A DNA stretch of 64,000 bases from Virgibacillus indicus (GCF_002266285.1 NZ_NPMS01000005.1:1-64000); one strand, 5' to 3'. Positions 6,355 to 15,627 are shown, counted from the stretch's first letter. The notes: generated by a model from the letters alone, not told the origin. Translations and numbers: made by a program.

Positions 6355-7731
6355 GTGAGTAAAAGAAATGCAACTGCAAGTTGGAGTGGATATTTACATC
6401 AGGGGAAAGTTGGTATTCTAGTTGCACTTAGAGAAATAAATCAATTACTTGATTTAGATCAAGACCTTAACGGCTGGCTTGTAGAATTTGAATCTGCAGA
6501 AGATATAGATATTAAACATGGTAAAAAAGTAATATCAAGACACCAAGTGAAAGCTTATAAAGATAAAGTTTATCCTAATGACTATAAAGACGTTTTGTCA
6601 AAGCAAACTTTTATTGAAAAAGATGGAATAAGAAAAATTGATACACCTGGTTTTCAAATATGTAACATTAATACGGGAAAATTAGAAGTTGATGAGAATT
6701 CGAGATTCCTGCATACAATCACTGAAGTTAAAGGGTTTGAGTTAAATAAAAAGGCTTTTAAACATACATATCCTCGCAATACGTATATAGAAAATCCAAA
6801 TAAAATTAAGCTATATATTTATCCAGATAGAAAGAAGCACTGTAAATTATCTAGTGGTCAAGACGATAAAATATTAGATTTTTGCAAAGTTGAGATAAAA
6901 AATTTAATAAATAGGATGGATGGCCATCCGTTTAAAGATAGCGATGAAGAACACAAAAATAAATTTAAGCATTTACTTGGTATCCTAGACATACAAATAA
7001 GACAAAAACATATAAAAGGAATTAGCCACTTTCCAACCTTGAAGTTTGAAGAAATATTCAATGTCATCACAGATAAGAAAAAATACAAACAAAAAAATGT
7101 TGAAGTAATGCGTGAAATGTTCGGAGTATCATGGACTGAATTCATTCAAGAAACTCAAGATGACCAAGACTTTAATTATAAGGATAATCAAATTGAAAAA
7201 GTTAATAATATAATTGAAGAATTATATAGCATGGATGATGATAAATTGATTCAGTTTATTAAAGACATTAATCCGGATAAAAATAAATCAGGGGATTTTT
7301 CTGATATTAATGATGTAATAGCTTTATGTGACATTAATGCTTTTAAAGATGTATTTTATGAATGCTTAGTAGCTGTTACCGAAAATGATTTTAATATAGA
7401 TTTTAAAGGATATCAAGGCCTTGAAGAAAGTGATGATTATTTGCTAACTTTAATAAATAGAAAGAAATCTAAAACTGGAATTGTTGTAGCAAATATGACG
7501 AGAAACAAAGGCGTTACAGATGAAATATTTAATAGAAGATATTTAATTAATGGGCAGATTGATCAAGTACCGTTTGGAGACTTTATTCAGCAAAATTACA
7601 ATGCAACTACCTTAGATACAAATTGGAAACGTCCAGTAACAGAGAAAGAGATTTTCTATAATCCTAACTTAGAATTTATTTCTGTAGATAATGCTATTGA
7701 ACAACTAAACAAAAAAGGAGGAAAATCATGA
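6355..7731 (+). CDS. ABC-3C system effector, nuclease-like N-terminal domain
   Basis: Predicted effector of an ABC-three-component conflict system. The N-terminus has the family signature (ATASWSGYLHQGKVGIL, residues 6-22). It is followed by acidic residues E44/E46 and D50/D52 and then HQVKAY (Q64-V-K66). This E/D...QxK spacing resembles the restriction-endonuclease-like fold of DUF4297/Cap4-type nucleases. The remaining 300 residues are charged and helical with no membrane segment, and probably form the C-terminal ABC-3C coupling domain. It starts at GTG after GGGGGAA and overlaps the next gene by ATGA. Family assignment rests on motif reading and context; catalytic residues need structural confirmation. 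It is strikingly Lys/Asn/Ile-rich, as in transferred AT-rich DNA. Confidence 0.72.
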   Translation: MSKRNATASWSGYLHQGKVGILVALREINQLLDLDQDLNGWLVEFESAEDIDIKHGKKVISRHQVKAYKDKVYPNDYKDVLSKQTFIEKDGIRKIDTPGFQICNINTGKLEVDENSRFLHTITEVKGFELNKKAFKHTYPRNTYIENPNKIKLYIYPDRKKHCKLSSGQDDKILDFCKVEIKNLINRMDGHPFKDSDEEHKNKFKHLLGILDIQIRQKHIKGISHFPTLKFEEIFNVITDKKKYKQKNVEVMREMFGVSWTEFIQETQDDQDFNYKDNQIEKVNNIIEELYSMDDDKLIQFIKDINPDKNKSGDFSDINDVIALCDINAFKDVFYECLVAVTENDFNIDFKGYQGLEESDDYLLTLINRKKSKTGIVVANMTRNKGVTDEIFNRRYLINGQIDQVPFGDFIQQNYNATTLDTNWKRPVTEKEIFYNPNLEFISVDNAIEQLNKKGGKS

Positions 7732-8441
7732 AGAACATTTTGAAAAAAGCTTTCTTAGATTATGGATATGAAGTCAGTGATTTATCGTATAATGTATTAT
7801 TTTCTGAGATAAATGGTCAAGAGTATTTTTTAACAACACAGTATGATGTAAATGAGTTAATCAATTTTTTTGATTTACCAAAAACAAATGAAATAATAGA
7901 AGCATTCGAGAAAAAACAATTAGAAAAAAGTGATATAAAAAAGAACACTACACTATTTGTATACATTGAAACAGATAACCTTAAATCCTTTTATGAGCAG
8001 CATAAAAACACTATATTTCAGATTGAGGAGGATGAGTACTTCTTCCGGAAACATGTTATTGTATACTCAAAAAATGGAATACAAAATATTAATCCAAATC
8101 ATAATATCAGTGAACAGTTACATAAGATATTAAAATCAGATGGAGGAATCGATCGTTTTGAAAAGAATTATTATGATGATGAAGAATTTTTTATTGCTAT
8201 TCAATTGATGGCAAAGTTACCTTTTCTAATAATTAAAAGCGATGAAGAACCCTATGAGTCGCTCTTAGAAAAAGTGAACAAACAATCTGAGATTATTAAT
8301 TTGATGATACTTATAGATGGGATGGATGTTGAAGAATCATCAGATTACTTTGATCAATTAGAAGATGATATTTTATCGGAGGAAATAAATACTCCAAAGC
8401 TAAGTGACTTTTTCCAACGATTTGAGGAGAATACTGAATGA
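7728..8441 (+). CDS. ABC-3C system middle component
   Basis: A 237-residue acidic protein with no catalytic motif I can identify. Known ABC-3C loci encode a middle component of this size between effector and ATPase, thought to couple the two. Visible features are a mixed alpha/beta N-terminus (residues 30-60), a beta/alpha segment (VYIETDNLKSFYEQHKNTIF, about 85-104) followed by EEDEYFFRKHVIVYS, and a Glu/Asp-rich C-terminal tail. It overlaps the effector and ATPase genes by 4 bp each (ATGA), so the three are translationally coupled and probably made in fixed ratio. Identification is mainly from size, position and the segment above. Confidence 0.65.
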   Translation: MKNILKKAFLDYGYEVSDLSYNVLFSEINGQEYFLTTQYDVNELINFFDLPKTNEIIEAFEKKQLEKSDIKKNTTLFVYIETDNLKSFYEQHKNTIFQIEEDEYFFRKHVIVYSKNGIQNINPNHNISEQLHKILKSDGGIDRFEKNYYDDEEFFIAIQLMAKLPFLIIKSDEEPYESLLEKVNKQSEIINLMILIDGMDVEESSDYFDQLEDDILSEEINTPKLSDFFQRFEENTE

Positions 8442-11062
8442 GAATAAAGAAAATCTATCTTAATAATTTTAAGGGTATTAATAAGAAAAAAATCATAAGC
8501 TTTGACAATCAAGCATCACTACTAATTGGCCCAAATGGTTTTGGGAAAACAACAATCTTTGATGTTTTAGAATTGTGTCTAACAGGAGAAATACACAGAA
8601 CTATAGAAAAAGCTGGTGTAACAAACCATAGAAGAGATTATATTAAACCATTTTTTCAAAATCAAGAAGATAAAGATGTCATCGTTAAAGTTTGGCTTGC
8701 TAAATATATAGATAATAGAGAAAAGGAATTTATTATTACAAAACACTTACCTAAAGACCATGATGGAAGAAAAGCAGGAGATAACGGTAGAAGAAATAAA
8801 CCTTTTGATTTTAAATTTTTAAATACATATAGAGAAATTGTAGAAAACTTCTATGATGATGATTTTAATGCTGAAACAGCAGAGCTTATCAATCAAGGAG
8901 ATATTGACGAGTTTTTTGGCTTAGGAACAGACGGTTTTGAGATAAAGCATATATATAACCTATTTAACTATCTGCAGCAAGAAGAAACAACATTCTTTCT
9001 AAAAAAGTCTGAAAATGAAAGAAGAAGCTCATTAGGTTTCCTATTCCAAACTTCTAATCAAGAAAAAGAACAACAAAATATATCAAAAATTTATAGTAGA
9101 CTAAAAGATATTAACACTAAGTTAGAAAATAAAATAAAGGAAATTCAAAATATAGAAAAGCTAAATATAGTAGAGTACGAGCAACTTTTTCCAGAATCAG
9201 ATTTCGATTTTGATAAGAAAGATATATTTGAAAATAAAGATGTAGCCGAATCAGAAAGGTTAATGTATTTATATAATGAAGAGTTAGATAAATTATTTTC
9301 ATTTATGAATGTTTTCTCACCAACTGAATATAAGAAGAAGGAAACTATTAAGTTATTAAATAATAAAATTAATAATACTGACCTAGTTAATTTCTACACC
9401 CTACAAAAGCTCATAGAAGAAAATTATCAATCTATAGATAAGCAAATGAAATTATTAAACGATGATGAAAAAATTAAATCTTTCATACTTCAGAAGTGTT
9501 ATTCAAAATATGAAGGTTATAGTAAGCTAACTACCACCCGTAATAAATATGTAAAGTTTCTAGAGATAAAAGACCTGAAAGAGCGTATAGAGTCCCTAAT
9601 CCCTTTTGTGAAAGAAATTCTTCCTGAAATGGTAGATCGCTACGAGAGACTAATAGAAGATAGAAGCCAAGCCAGGGCTACTTCAAAAGAAATTGATTTA
9701 ACAATTAATGAAATCATCCGAATGAGAAATAGTATACATGAAGAAATGAAAAAAGATAAGACTGATATTTTAGATGAGGATACTTGCCCATATTGTGGAA
9801 AAGATTGGGAAAGCCATGAGAATCTATTAGAAAACTTCAATGAAAGAGAAAAGACACTAAAAGGGTTATTGAATAATCAATCCAATCGATTAAATGAGTA
9901 TGAAGAAGAAATAGAGAATAATTTCATTCAACCAATTATAAAGCATATGAGTAATTATTTAGCAGACCATGAAGAAATAGATCCAAAAATACTTGAGCTG
10001 TTAAAGAATTATAATAATAAAGAATTTAATTTCACAGACCTTAATAGCTTTGATTTTAATCACACAATGATATGGTCAGAACCACAATCATATGATGATT
10101 TAATGGATGCTTTATCTGAAATTAAAGAAAATATTCAAGAAACGATACCTGTATCAAAAGATGTATTTGAGATGATGAGATTACTTAATAATGTTTCTTT
10201 TGAAACAGATATAAATGAGCTAAAAAAGGTTATTTCAAGTGATAATCTAAACCAGTTTATTTTAAAAGATTTTAGTAAAAAAATTACCAAAAGAGAGCAA
10301 AAAGAGATGAATAAGAAACTTATCTCTTTTTTAGAAGAATCTAAAGACCGATTCAACTATGATTATGAAAAAGCAAATGATAATGAAGGTATATATAAAC
10401 GTTATTTTAAACAAGATAAAGATGAGTTTGAAAAATTCAACCTAACTAAAATAGAAAAGAAAAAAAAATATATTAAATATTTGTTTTCAAATAAGAAATC
10501 GCATTTGTTGGAAACATATAAGAACAAACAAGATAAATTGGTAAATGTTTTAAACAAGCTAGATACTGTCAGACGTTCGTACGATTCTCTGATTAAAAAG
10601 CACAAAAATGAAATGGTGGATAATATTAAATTGCCCTTCTATATATACACAGCAAAAATGCTTCAGAACTATCAACAGGGAATGGGTGTCTTCTTATCAA
10701 CAAGTGATGGAAAGGATGCAATAAGATTCTTAACTGATCCTACTACCGATCATGACGCGACCCATCACCTAAGTTCCGGTCAATTAGCTGTTGTCTCACT
10801 TGCCTTTACATTAGCAATCAATAAAACCTATAATATATCAGATAACTTGAAGTTCCTAACTATTGATGACCCTATACAAGAAATGGATGCATTAAATGTT
10901 CATTCATTTATCGAATTAATCAGACATGAATTTCTTAAAGACTACCAATTTATATTCTCAACTCATAGTGATATGAATGCTTTGTACATGAAATATAAAT
11001 TTGAAAAAATTGATAAGAAGGAAGTATCATTAATTAATGTGCAAAATGAATTTTTCGATTGA
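8438..11062 (+). CDS. ABC-3C system Rad50/RecF-like ATPase
   Basis: An SMC/Rad50-like ABC ATPase, probably the sensor or switch that detects abnormal DNA or a phage process and licenses the effector. The Walker A motif is GPNGFGKTT (residues 31-39). Long coiled coils flank a zinc-hook-like CPYCGKDW (Cys450, Cys453), as in Rad50/SbcC. The signature motif is LSSGQ (about 778-782), and Walker B with D-loop is FLTIDDPIQEMD (806-817). The switch histidine is in FSTHSD near residue 841. The length (874 aa) suits ABC-3C ATPases. There is no SbcD-like nuclease next door. Codon usage is strongly A/T-biased, like its two partners. It ends the operon; degenerate mobile-element DNA follows. Confidence 0.85.
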   Translation: MRIKKIYLNNFKGINKKKIISFDNQASLLIGPNGFGKTTIFDVLELCLTGEIHRTIEKAGVTNHRRDYIKPFFQNQEDKDVIVKVWLAKYIDNREKEFIITKHLPKDHDGRKAGDNGRRNKPFDFKFLNTYREIVENFYDDDFNAETAELINQGDIDEFFGLGTDGFEIKHIYNLFNYLQQEETTFFLKKSENERRSSLGFLFQTSNQEKEQQNISKIYSRLKDINTKLENKIKEIQNIEKLNIVEYEQLFPESDFDFDKKDIFENKDVAESERLMYLYNEELDKLFSFMNVFSPTEYKKKETIKLLNNKINNTDLVNFYTLQKLIEENYQSIDKQMKLLNDDEKIKSFILQKCYSKYEGYSKLTTTRNKYVKFLEIKDLKERIESLIPFVKEILPEMVDRYERLIEDRSQARATSKEIDLTINEIIRMRNSIHEEMKKDKTDILDEDTCPYCGKDWESHENLLENFNEREKTLKGLLNNQSNRLNEYEEEIENNFIQPIIKHMSNYLADHEEIDPKILELLKNYNNKEFNFTDLNSFDFNHTMIWSEPQSYDDLMDALSEIKENIQETIPVSKDVFEMMRLLNNVSFETDINELKKVISSDNLNQFILKDFSKKITKREQKEMNKKLISFLEESKDRFNYDYEKANDNEGIYKRYFKQDKDEFEKFNLTKIEKKKKYIKYLFSNKKSHLLETYKNKQDKLVNVLNKLDTVRRSYDSLIKKHKNEMVDNIKLPFYIYTAKMLQNYQQGMGVFLSTSDGKDAIRFLTDPTTDHDATHHLSSGQLAVVSLAFTLAINKTYNISDNLKFLTIDDPIQEMDALNVHSFIELIRHEFLKDYQFIFSTHSDMNALYMKYKFEKIDKKEVSLINVQNEFFD

Positions 11063-11324
11063 AATAAGGGAATTAGTTAATTTCTAAATATATATGGGTC
11101 ACTGCGATGGGGATTTACCAGTTGTGTGGTTATATTTTCCACTCTCTGTGTGAGTATTTACAGTGTTAGCCGCGAATATTTACCTTCTGATAGAATTATC
11201 CAGGCTTGGATTCGACTATATAGCATCATTCCATGCCGATATTCATCGCCCCTGAATGTTGGTTAACATTGAATCCGTAGTACACCCACAACATAAGATA
11301 GTAGTACCAAGTTCGTATGATTAT
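11063..11324. other. Non-coding stretch with repeated ATTTAC/GTGT words
   Basis: Between the ABC-3C operon and the IS21-like ends. Positions about 11110-11195 repeat the words GATTTACCAGTTGTGTGG, GTATTTACAGTGTTAG and ATATTTACC at irregular spacing. This may be another decayed transposon end. No ORF of note was found. Confidence 0.3.
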
Positions 11325-11764
11325 TGCGGATGAAAAGAGCCACTTATGCGGAGTTTTAAGCCAGTCATTGTGGAGAGGGTCACCGTTTGCGGAACAGTGA
11401 GCCACTGATCGAACTAACAGATTTAGAGAATATAGCCTGAGCTACAGCGGAGCTACTTGCCATTGACTGTAACGCCCGATTCTTTGCATTTGCTGGAAGG
11501 GGTCGGGGCCCCGCCAGCGAGTGCTTAGATTCAATTTGTCCGTGTATTATATTTGAGCAGGTGTGCCCCTTAGGCATTATTTGTGCCAGACCTGCGATAG
11601 TTTTTTCCACAACACGGATAAAAGTTAAGTCAATGATGCCGGACTAAGCATTTACACTACCTCAAGCACTGTGAGAAGAGTTGTTTCAAAGTTTTATTGA
11701 TAGCTGCTCTTTTACCGCACTTACTGGCTCAGTTATCCGCAAACGGTGGCTCAATCTGTCCGCA
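11325..11764. mobile_element. Transposase-less element with IS21-like multiple terminal repeats
   Basis: The left side carries TGCGGA-N6-GAGCCA at 11325-11342, a second TGCGGA plus GCCA, and TGCGGA-N5-GAGCCA near 11389-11404. The right side carries the inverse, TGGCTC-N5-TCCGCA-N5-TGGCTC-N6-TCCGCA (11725-11764). Several inverted copies of one site at each end are a hallmark of IS21-family elements. The 440-bp interior has no istA or istB, so this is an internally deleted or MITE-like derivative. A 76-codon minus-strand ORF inside shows no family likeness. No target duplication could be established by eye. Confidence 0.65.
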
Positions 11765-11829
11765 AAATTCACCTACACGACACTCTATATCGTACCATGG
11801 AGACTTTTTGTGCACACTTCTCATTTCCA

Positions 11830-12600
11830 TTAATTTTTCTTTATATTTTCTTTCTTAGTGAAATGCTCCTTGTATTTCAGGACAAACCCTTCTTGAAAAT
11901 AGTAAACATAGAATACCTTTAAATCATTGATATCTTTTTCTTCGTCTAATTTTTCTTTCATTATTAATAATTTTTTATTTAAAGTATATAGTAGTATAAG
12001 TTCTTTCAATGTCTCATTAATATTTTCATTTATTAAAGTTACTTCATAATAATCTTTGCTTTTAACTTTAACTTGGTTAAAACTAAATCTAAAGATTATA
12101 AGTATCATCATATACATTACACCAAACGTAATTACAGTTAATATTATTTCATTTAACTCCAAATTTCTCTCATTAAGTACCAATAACCCACCATTTAAAA
12201 GCAGAATTGACAAATATTCAATAATAAAAATTACTTTATAAAAATTAAACAAACACTTTTTCTTTTTAATTTCCCTAAATTCATTAATTGCTAAAGCAAT
12301 CAATTGTACAACAAAGGATATAGTAAAAATTAATAATATAACTAAAAGAATATATGGTAGTGAATTACTGATAAAATTAGGGACTTTCTCAATCATATAA
12401 CTACCAATCGATATAAGAGTTGCTAGAAACATGGATAGGATCACTATTTCAATTATTTGATTTATTTTATTTTTGTACTTATCTTCTAATACCATCTCAA
12501 TTTTTGTACGATATATTATTTTTATAACTAGATACAGAGCGGTCGGTATCGATATTGTTAGTGAAATTGTTGGTATCATATAATTCATGTCAAAATCCAT
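11830..12600 (-). CDS. Integral membrane protein of unknown function
   Basis: A 256-residue protein with about five hydrophobic helices, near residues 8-28, 50-70, 80-100, 125-145 and 150-175. A cytoplasmic, Lys/Glu-rich C-terminal part of about 75 residues follows. The start at 12600 (MDFDMNYMIPTISL) follows GAGAGG at good spacing; a 17-codon upstream extension lacks a site. I recognise no family. It lies alone between the IS21-like remnant and the repeat cluster before the capsule locus. Its low GC matches the ABC-3C genes, so it may belong to the same island. An accessory or immunity role would be guesswork. Confidence 0.55.
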   Translation of the reverse strand: MDFDMNYMIPTISLTISIPTALYLVIKIIYRTKIEMVLEDKYKNKINQIIEIVILSMFLATLISIGSYMIEKVPNFISNSLPYILLVILLIFTISFVVQLIALAINEFREIKKKKCLFNFYKVIFIIEYLSILLLNGGLLVLNERNLELNEIILTVITFGVMYMMILIIFRFSFNQVKVKSKDYYEVTLINENINETLKELILLYTLNKKLLIMKEKLDEEKDINDLKVFYVYYFQEGFVLKYKEHFTKKENIKKN

Positions 12601-13012
12601 TATAGCCTCTCTTTCTTTTATACAAAAATATATTTTAAAATAAAAATACACCAGTACAACTTGTATATTTTCCCTTAAGTAAAGCTATTTTTTAAAAAAC
12701 CCACATACCAATCCTTAAATCTTTGCAGCTCTTCTTAAACCGCAGCACCGGCCTAAAGACAACAGCTAGCTGTAATGTATTAGTGGACGCATAAGTAGTA
12801 TAGTGCCTTAGGGGCTGTATCCTCAATGTATTTGGAGACTCGATATTGACGGAGACCGTCATTGATCGACTCATTCATCATTCACATTTACTTGTTTTTA
12901 ATGGTGATAGTTTTCGATATAAAGAATCTTTATTACAACAATAATCCGAGGTGGCAAGTGGCATACATTTTTAAATGCCATTACATATAAATTTTACTTG
13001 CCAAATACACAT

Positions 13013-13090
13013 TGGCAATGGTTGGTTAATCCCTTGTCATTAAGTGGTAAAAAACTTAGCAACGCTGGTAAAATCTAATGGCAGTAATCA
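13013..13090. repeat. TGGCA/TGGTAAA-rich repeat, copy B
   Basis: Diverged direct copy (78 bases) of the segment at 4576-4649. Both begin TGGCAATGG, share GTGGTAAAAA in the middle and end CTAATGGCAGTAATCA. Confidence 0.5.
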
Positions 13091-13119
13091 ATAATACCAA
13101 TTCACTCTACCAACCACCT

Positions 13120-13147
13120 TTCGACAATTTTCGGGTCGTCACCCTAC
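13120..13147. repeat. TTCGACA...TTCGGG...ACCCTAC repeat, copy B
   Basis: A 28-base direct copy of the motif at 2340-2369, placed immediately outside the capsule-cluster terminator. Confidence 0.5.
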
Positions 13148-13155
13148 CTAAAAAT

Positions 13156-13187
13156 AATGAGTAATGGATCCAAGCCCATTACTCATT
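13156..13187 (-). terminator. Terminator of the capsule cluster
   Basis: A perfect 12-bp stem (AATGAGTAATGG / CCATTACTCATT) with an 8-base loop is followed on the minus strand by ATTATTTTT. It lies 14 bases past the wecB-like stop codon. Confidence 0.88.
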
Positions 13188-13201
13188 TTAAATTTCACTA
13201 A

Positions 13202-14302
13202 CTATAACCTCGACTCCAAAACATCCGCAATCCGCTTACTAGCCAACCCATCCCCATAAGGATTACTCGCACGACTCATTTTTGCATAAGCCTCTTCATC
13301 ATCAAGCAACAATTTAAAATTATTATATATATTCTCTTCATCCGTACCAACTAATTTTAAGGTACCAGCAGCCTCTCCCTCAGGGCGCTCAGTAGTATCT
13401 CGCATCACTAGTACTGGCTTGCCTAAGCTAGGAGCTTCTTCCTGGATGCCACCACTATCAGTCAGGATCAGGTAGGATTTAGAAAGGAAATTATGGAAAT
13501 CCAAAACTTCCAATGGTTCAATAATTCTCACTCTATCATTGTTCCCGAGTATTTCATTAGCGGCTTCTCTAACTACTGGATTCATATGAATAGGGTATAC
13601 CACTTTAATATCCGGGTATTCATCAACAATCCTTTTGATTGCCTTAAACATATTTCGCATTGGCTCACCAAGGTTTTCTCTCCGGTGTGCAGTTATCATT
13701 ATCAGTCTGCTGTCTGAAGCCCATTCAATTTGCTCGTGTGTATAATCATCTTTAATTGTAGTATTAAGTGCATCTATTGCAGTATTGCCGGTTACATAAA
13801 TGCTGGAAGGTTCTTTTCCCTCTTTTAAAAGATTCTCCTTAGACATTTCCGTTGGCGCAAAATTATATTTTGCAACTATTCCAACCGCCTGGCGATTGAA
13901 CTCTTCCGGATATGGAGAGTATATATTATATGTTCTTAAGCCAGCTTCAACATGGCCAACTGGAATTTGTAAGTAAAAACATGCTAGTGACGTTACAAAT
14001 GTTGTTGATGTATCTCCATGTACCAAGACCACATCTGGTTTTACTTCTTCAAGAACATCTCTCATTTTATCTAAAATATTTATGGTTACATCAAACAAGG
14101 TCTGTTTGTCTTTCATAATCGATAAATTAAAGTCGGGGATGACTTCAAAAGCATCCAAAACCTGTGTTAACATCTCCCTATGCTGTCCAGTAACTGTGAC
14201 TATCGTTTCCAATTTATCACGGGTTTCCAGTTCTTTAACTAAAGGACACATCTTTATTGCTTCTGGTCGTGTTCCGAAAACAACCATTACTTTTTTCTTC
14301 AT
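13202..14302 (-). CDS. wecB: UDP-N-acetylglucosamine 2-epimerase (non-hydrolysing)
   Basis: Interconverts UDP-GlcNAc and UDP-ManNAc in the cytoplasm, supplying ManNAc for surface polysaccharide. The family motifs are present: FGTRPEAIKM near the N-terminus, the GDTSTTF and GHVEAGLRT segments around residues 95-125, RRENLGEP near 215, and TDSGGIQEEAPSLGKPVLVMRDTTERPEG around 285-315. The length of 366 aa is normal. The ATG at 14302 follows AAGGGTG; a GTG three codons upstream overlaps that site. It is the last gene before the terminator. Together with the WecC-like dehydrogenase it gives UDP-ManNAcA. B. subtilis MnaA is the same family. Confidence 0.95.
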   Translation of the reverse strand: MKKKVMVVFGTRPEAIKMCPLVKELETRDKLETIVTVTGQHREMLTQVLDAFEVIPDFNLSIMKDKQTLFDVTINILDKMRDVLEEVKPDVVLVHGDTSTTFVTSLACFYLQIPVGHVEAGLRTYNIYSPYPEEFNRQAVGIVAKYNFAPTEMSKENLLKEGKEPSSIYVTGNTAIDALNTTIKDDYTHEQIEWASDSRLIMITAHRRENLGEPMRNMFKAIKRIVDEYPDIKVVYPIHMNPVVREAANEILGNNDRVRIIEPLEVLDFHNFLSKSYLILTDSGGIQEEAPSLGKPVLVMRDTTERPEGEAAGTLKLVGTDEENIYNNFKLLLDDEEAYAKMSRASNPYGDGLASKRIADVLESRL

Positions 14303-14383
14303 TAATTTCACCCTTATTTTATATGTACATAAAAACCCAGTTTAAATATTTAAAAATAAAATACTGGGCCTTTAGGTTGTTTA

Positions 14384-15535
14384 TTATTTATTCAGTAATT
14401 CCAAAACTAGAGCAATAACTCTCTCCTGCTCCACAACACTCATATTAGATCCACTCGGTAAACATAACCCAAACTCAAACAAATAATCAGAAACACTATT
14501 CCCATCTTCTTGCGGATAATATTCCACGCCTTCAAACAAAGGCTGCAAATGCATAGGTTTCCAAACAGGACGTGCTTCAATATTTTCTTCGCCAAGTCTA
14601 TCTATAATATCATCACGAGAAACACCTGTAATTGCTGGATCTATTGTTAAAGCAGTCAACCATCTGTTAGACATAGTATCCTCTAATTCAGGTTGAAACT
14701 CTATACCATCAATTTCTTCAAAAGCTTCCTCATAACGTTGAAATACTGCTCTTCGTTGCCTCACCCGTTCATCCAATACTTCCAACTGTCCACGGCCAAT
14801 TCCGGCAACAATATTACTCATCCGATAATTATATCCAAGTTCACTATGCTGATAATGTACAGCCGGATCACGTGCTTGCGTTGCTAGGAATCTAGCTTTC
14901 TTCAATGCTTCTTCATCATTGGAAACAAGAGCTCCACCACCGGAAGTGGTTATGATTTTATTTCCATTAAATGAAAAGATCCCATACTTACCAAAGGTAC
15001 CGCTTTTTCTTCCTTTATAATAACTGCCTAATGACTCTGCTGCATCCTCAATAACAGGTACTCCATATCTATCACATATTTCCATCAGTTCATCCATCTG
15101 AGCACTCTGTCCATATAGGTTTACTACAATTACTGCTTTTGGCAACTTTCCTTTTTCGTTAGCGTCCTTTAATGCGCGTTCTAATGCCAATGGTGACATA
15201 TTCCAAGTATCCATTTCAGAGTCAATCAGTACGGATGTAGCTCCTTGGTACAAAATAGGATTTGCACTGGCAACGAAAGTTAGTGATGAAACAAAAACTG
15301 AATCATCCTTACCAACATTTAAAAGTCTTAATGCCAAATGAATAGCCGCAGTTCCAGAAGTGACAACTGCAGCATCATTAATAGAGTTATATTCTGCCAA
15401 TTCGCGTTCTAATCCATCTACATTATTCCCTAGAGGAGCAATCCAGTTTAGGTCGAATGCTTCTTGGATGTATTTTTGTTCGTTTCCACTCATGTGTGGG
15501 GATGAGAGGAAGATGCGTTCTTCTTTATCAGTCAT
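14384..15535 (-). CDS. DegT/DnrJ/EryC1 sugar aminotransferase (PglE/EpsN-like)
   Basis: A PLP-dependent aminotransferase acting on a nucleotide-linked 4-keto-6-deoxysugar. Family landmarks are TSGTAAIHLALRLL (phosphate binding, about 52-65), the EDAAESLGS segment with its PLP-contacting Asp, and SFNGNKIITTSGGGALV containing the Schiff-base Lys. It also has YNYRMSNIVAGIG. With the PglF-like dehydratase, PglD-like acetyltransferase and PglC-like transferase here, it most likely makes UDP-4-amino-4,6-dideoxy-GlcNAc, as PglE and EpsN do. The start is MTDKEER (15535); the upstream extension lacks a site. It sits between the CapK-like gene and wecB. Confidence 0.9.
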   Translation of the reverse strand: MTDKEERIFLSSPHMSGNEQKYIQEAFDLNWIAPLGNNVDGLERELAEYNSINDAAVVTSGTAAIHLALRLLNVGKDDSVFVSSLTFVASANPILYQGATSVLIDSEMDTWNMSPLALERALKDANEKGKLPKAVIVVNLYGQSAQMDELMEICDRYGVPVIEDAAESLGSYYKGRKSGTFGKYGIFSFNGNKIITTSGGGALVSNDEEALKKARFLATQARDPAVHYQHSELGYNYRMSNIVAGIGRGQLEVLDERVRQRRAVFQRYEEAFEEIDGIEFQPELEDTMSNRWLTALTIDPAITGVSRDDIIDRLGEENIEARPVWKPMHLQPLFEGVEYYPQEDGNSVSDYLFEFGLCLPSGSNMSVVEQERVIALVLELLNK

Positions 15536-15627
15536 ATTAAAACCAAACCTTCTCTCCATTTTTCTATCTATTGCACCAAAATTTTCGCTTAATGAATATT
15601 TTAGCTGTAAACTTCTTCAAAAAGACC

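Larger units (their letters stand above)
12601..13201. other. Repeat-rich intergenic region before the capsule cluster
   Basis: 600 bases without a supported gene. It contains TGGCAAG/CTTGCC words (12951-13002), the second TGGCA-type repeat (13013-13090), the second TTCGACA repeat (13120-13147) and the capsule-cluster terminator (13156-13187). A 60-codon ORF at 12692-12874 has no start signal and no recognisable homology. Confidence 0.5.

Noticed and set aside
8438-11062. Calling the large ATPase a housekeeping SbcC/Rad50
   Set aside because: No SbcD/Mre11 partner is adjacent, and the ATGA-coupled upstream genes match the ABC-3C layout instead.
11380-11610. A 76-codon ORF inside the IS21-like remnant
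   Set aside because: No start signal, no likeness to IstA/IstB, and it crosses the terminal repeats.
12692-12874. A 60-codon minus-strand ORF before the capsule cluster
   Set aside because: No ribosome site and no recognisable protein features; it lies in repeat-rich non-coding DNA.
2340-13147. TTCGACA motifs as Spo0A-controlled promoters
   Set aside because: Only the 7-base core fits a 0A box; the rest is a longer conserved repeat and no promoter or sporulation gene adjoins.
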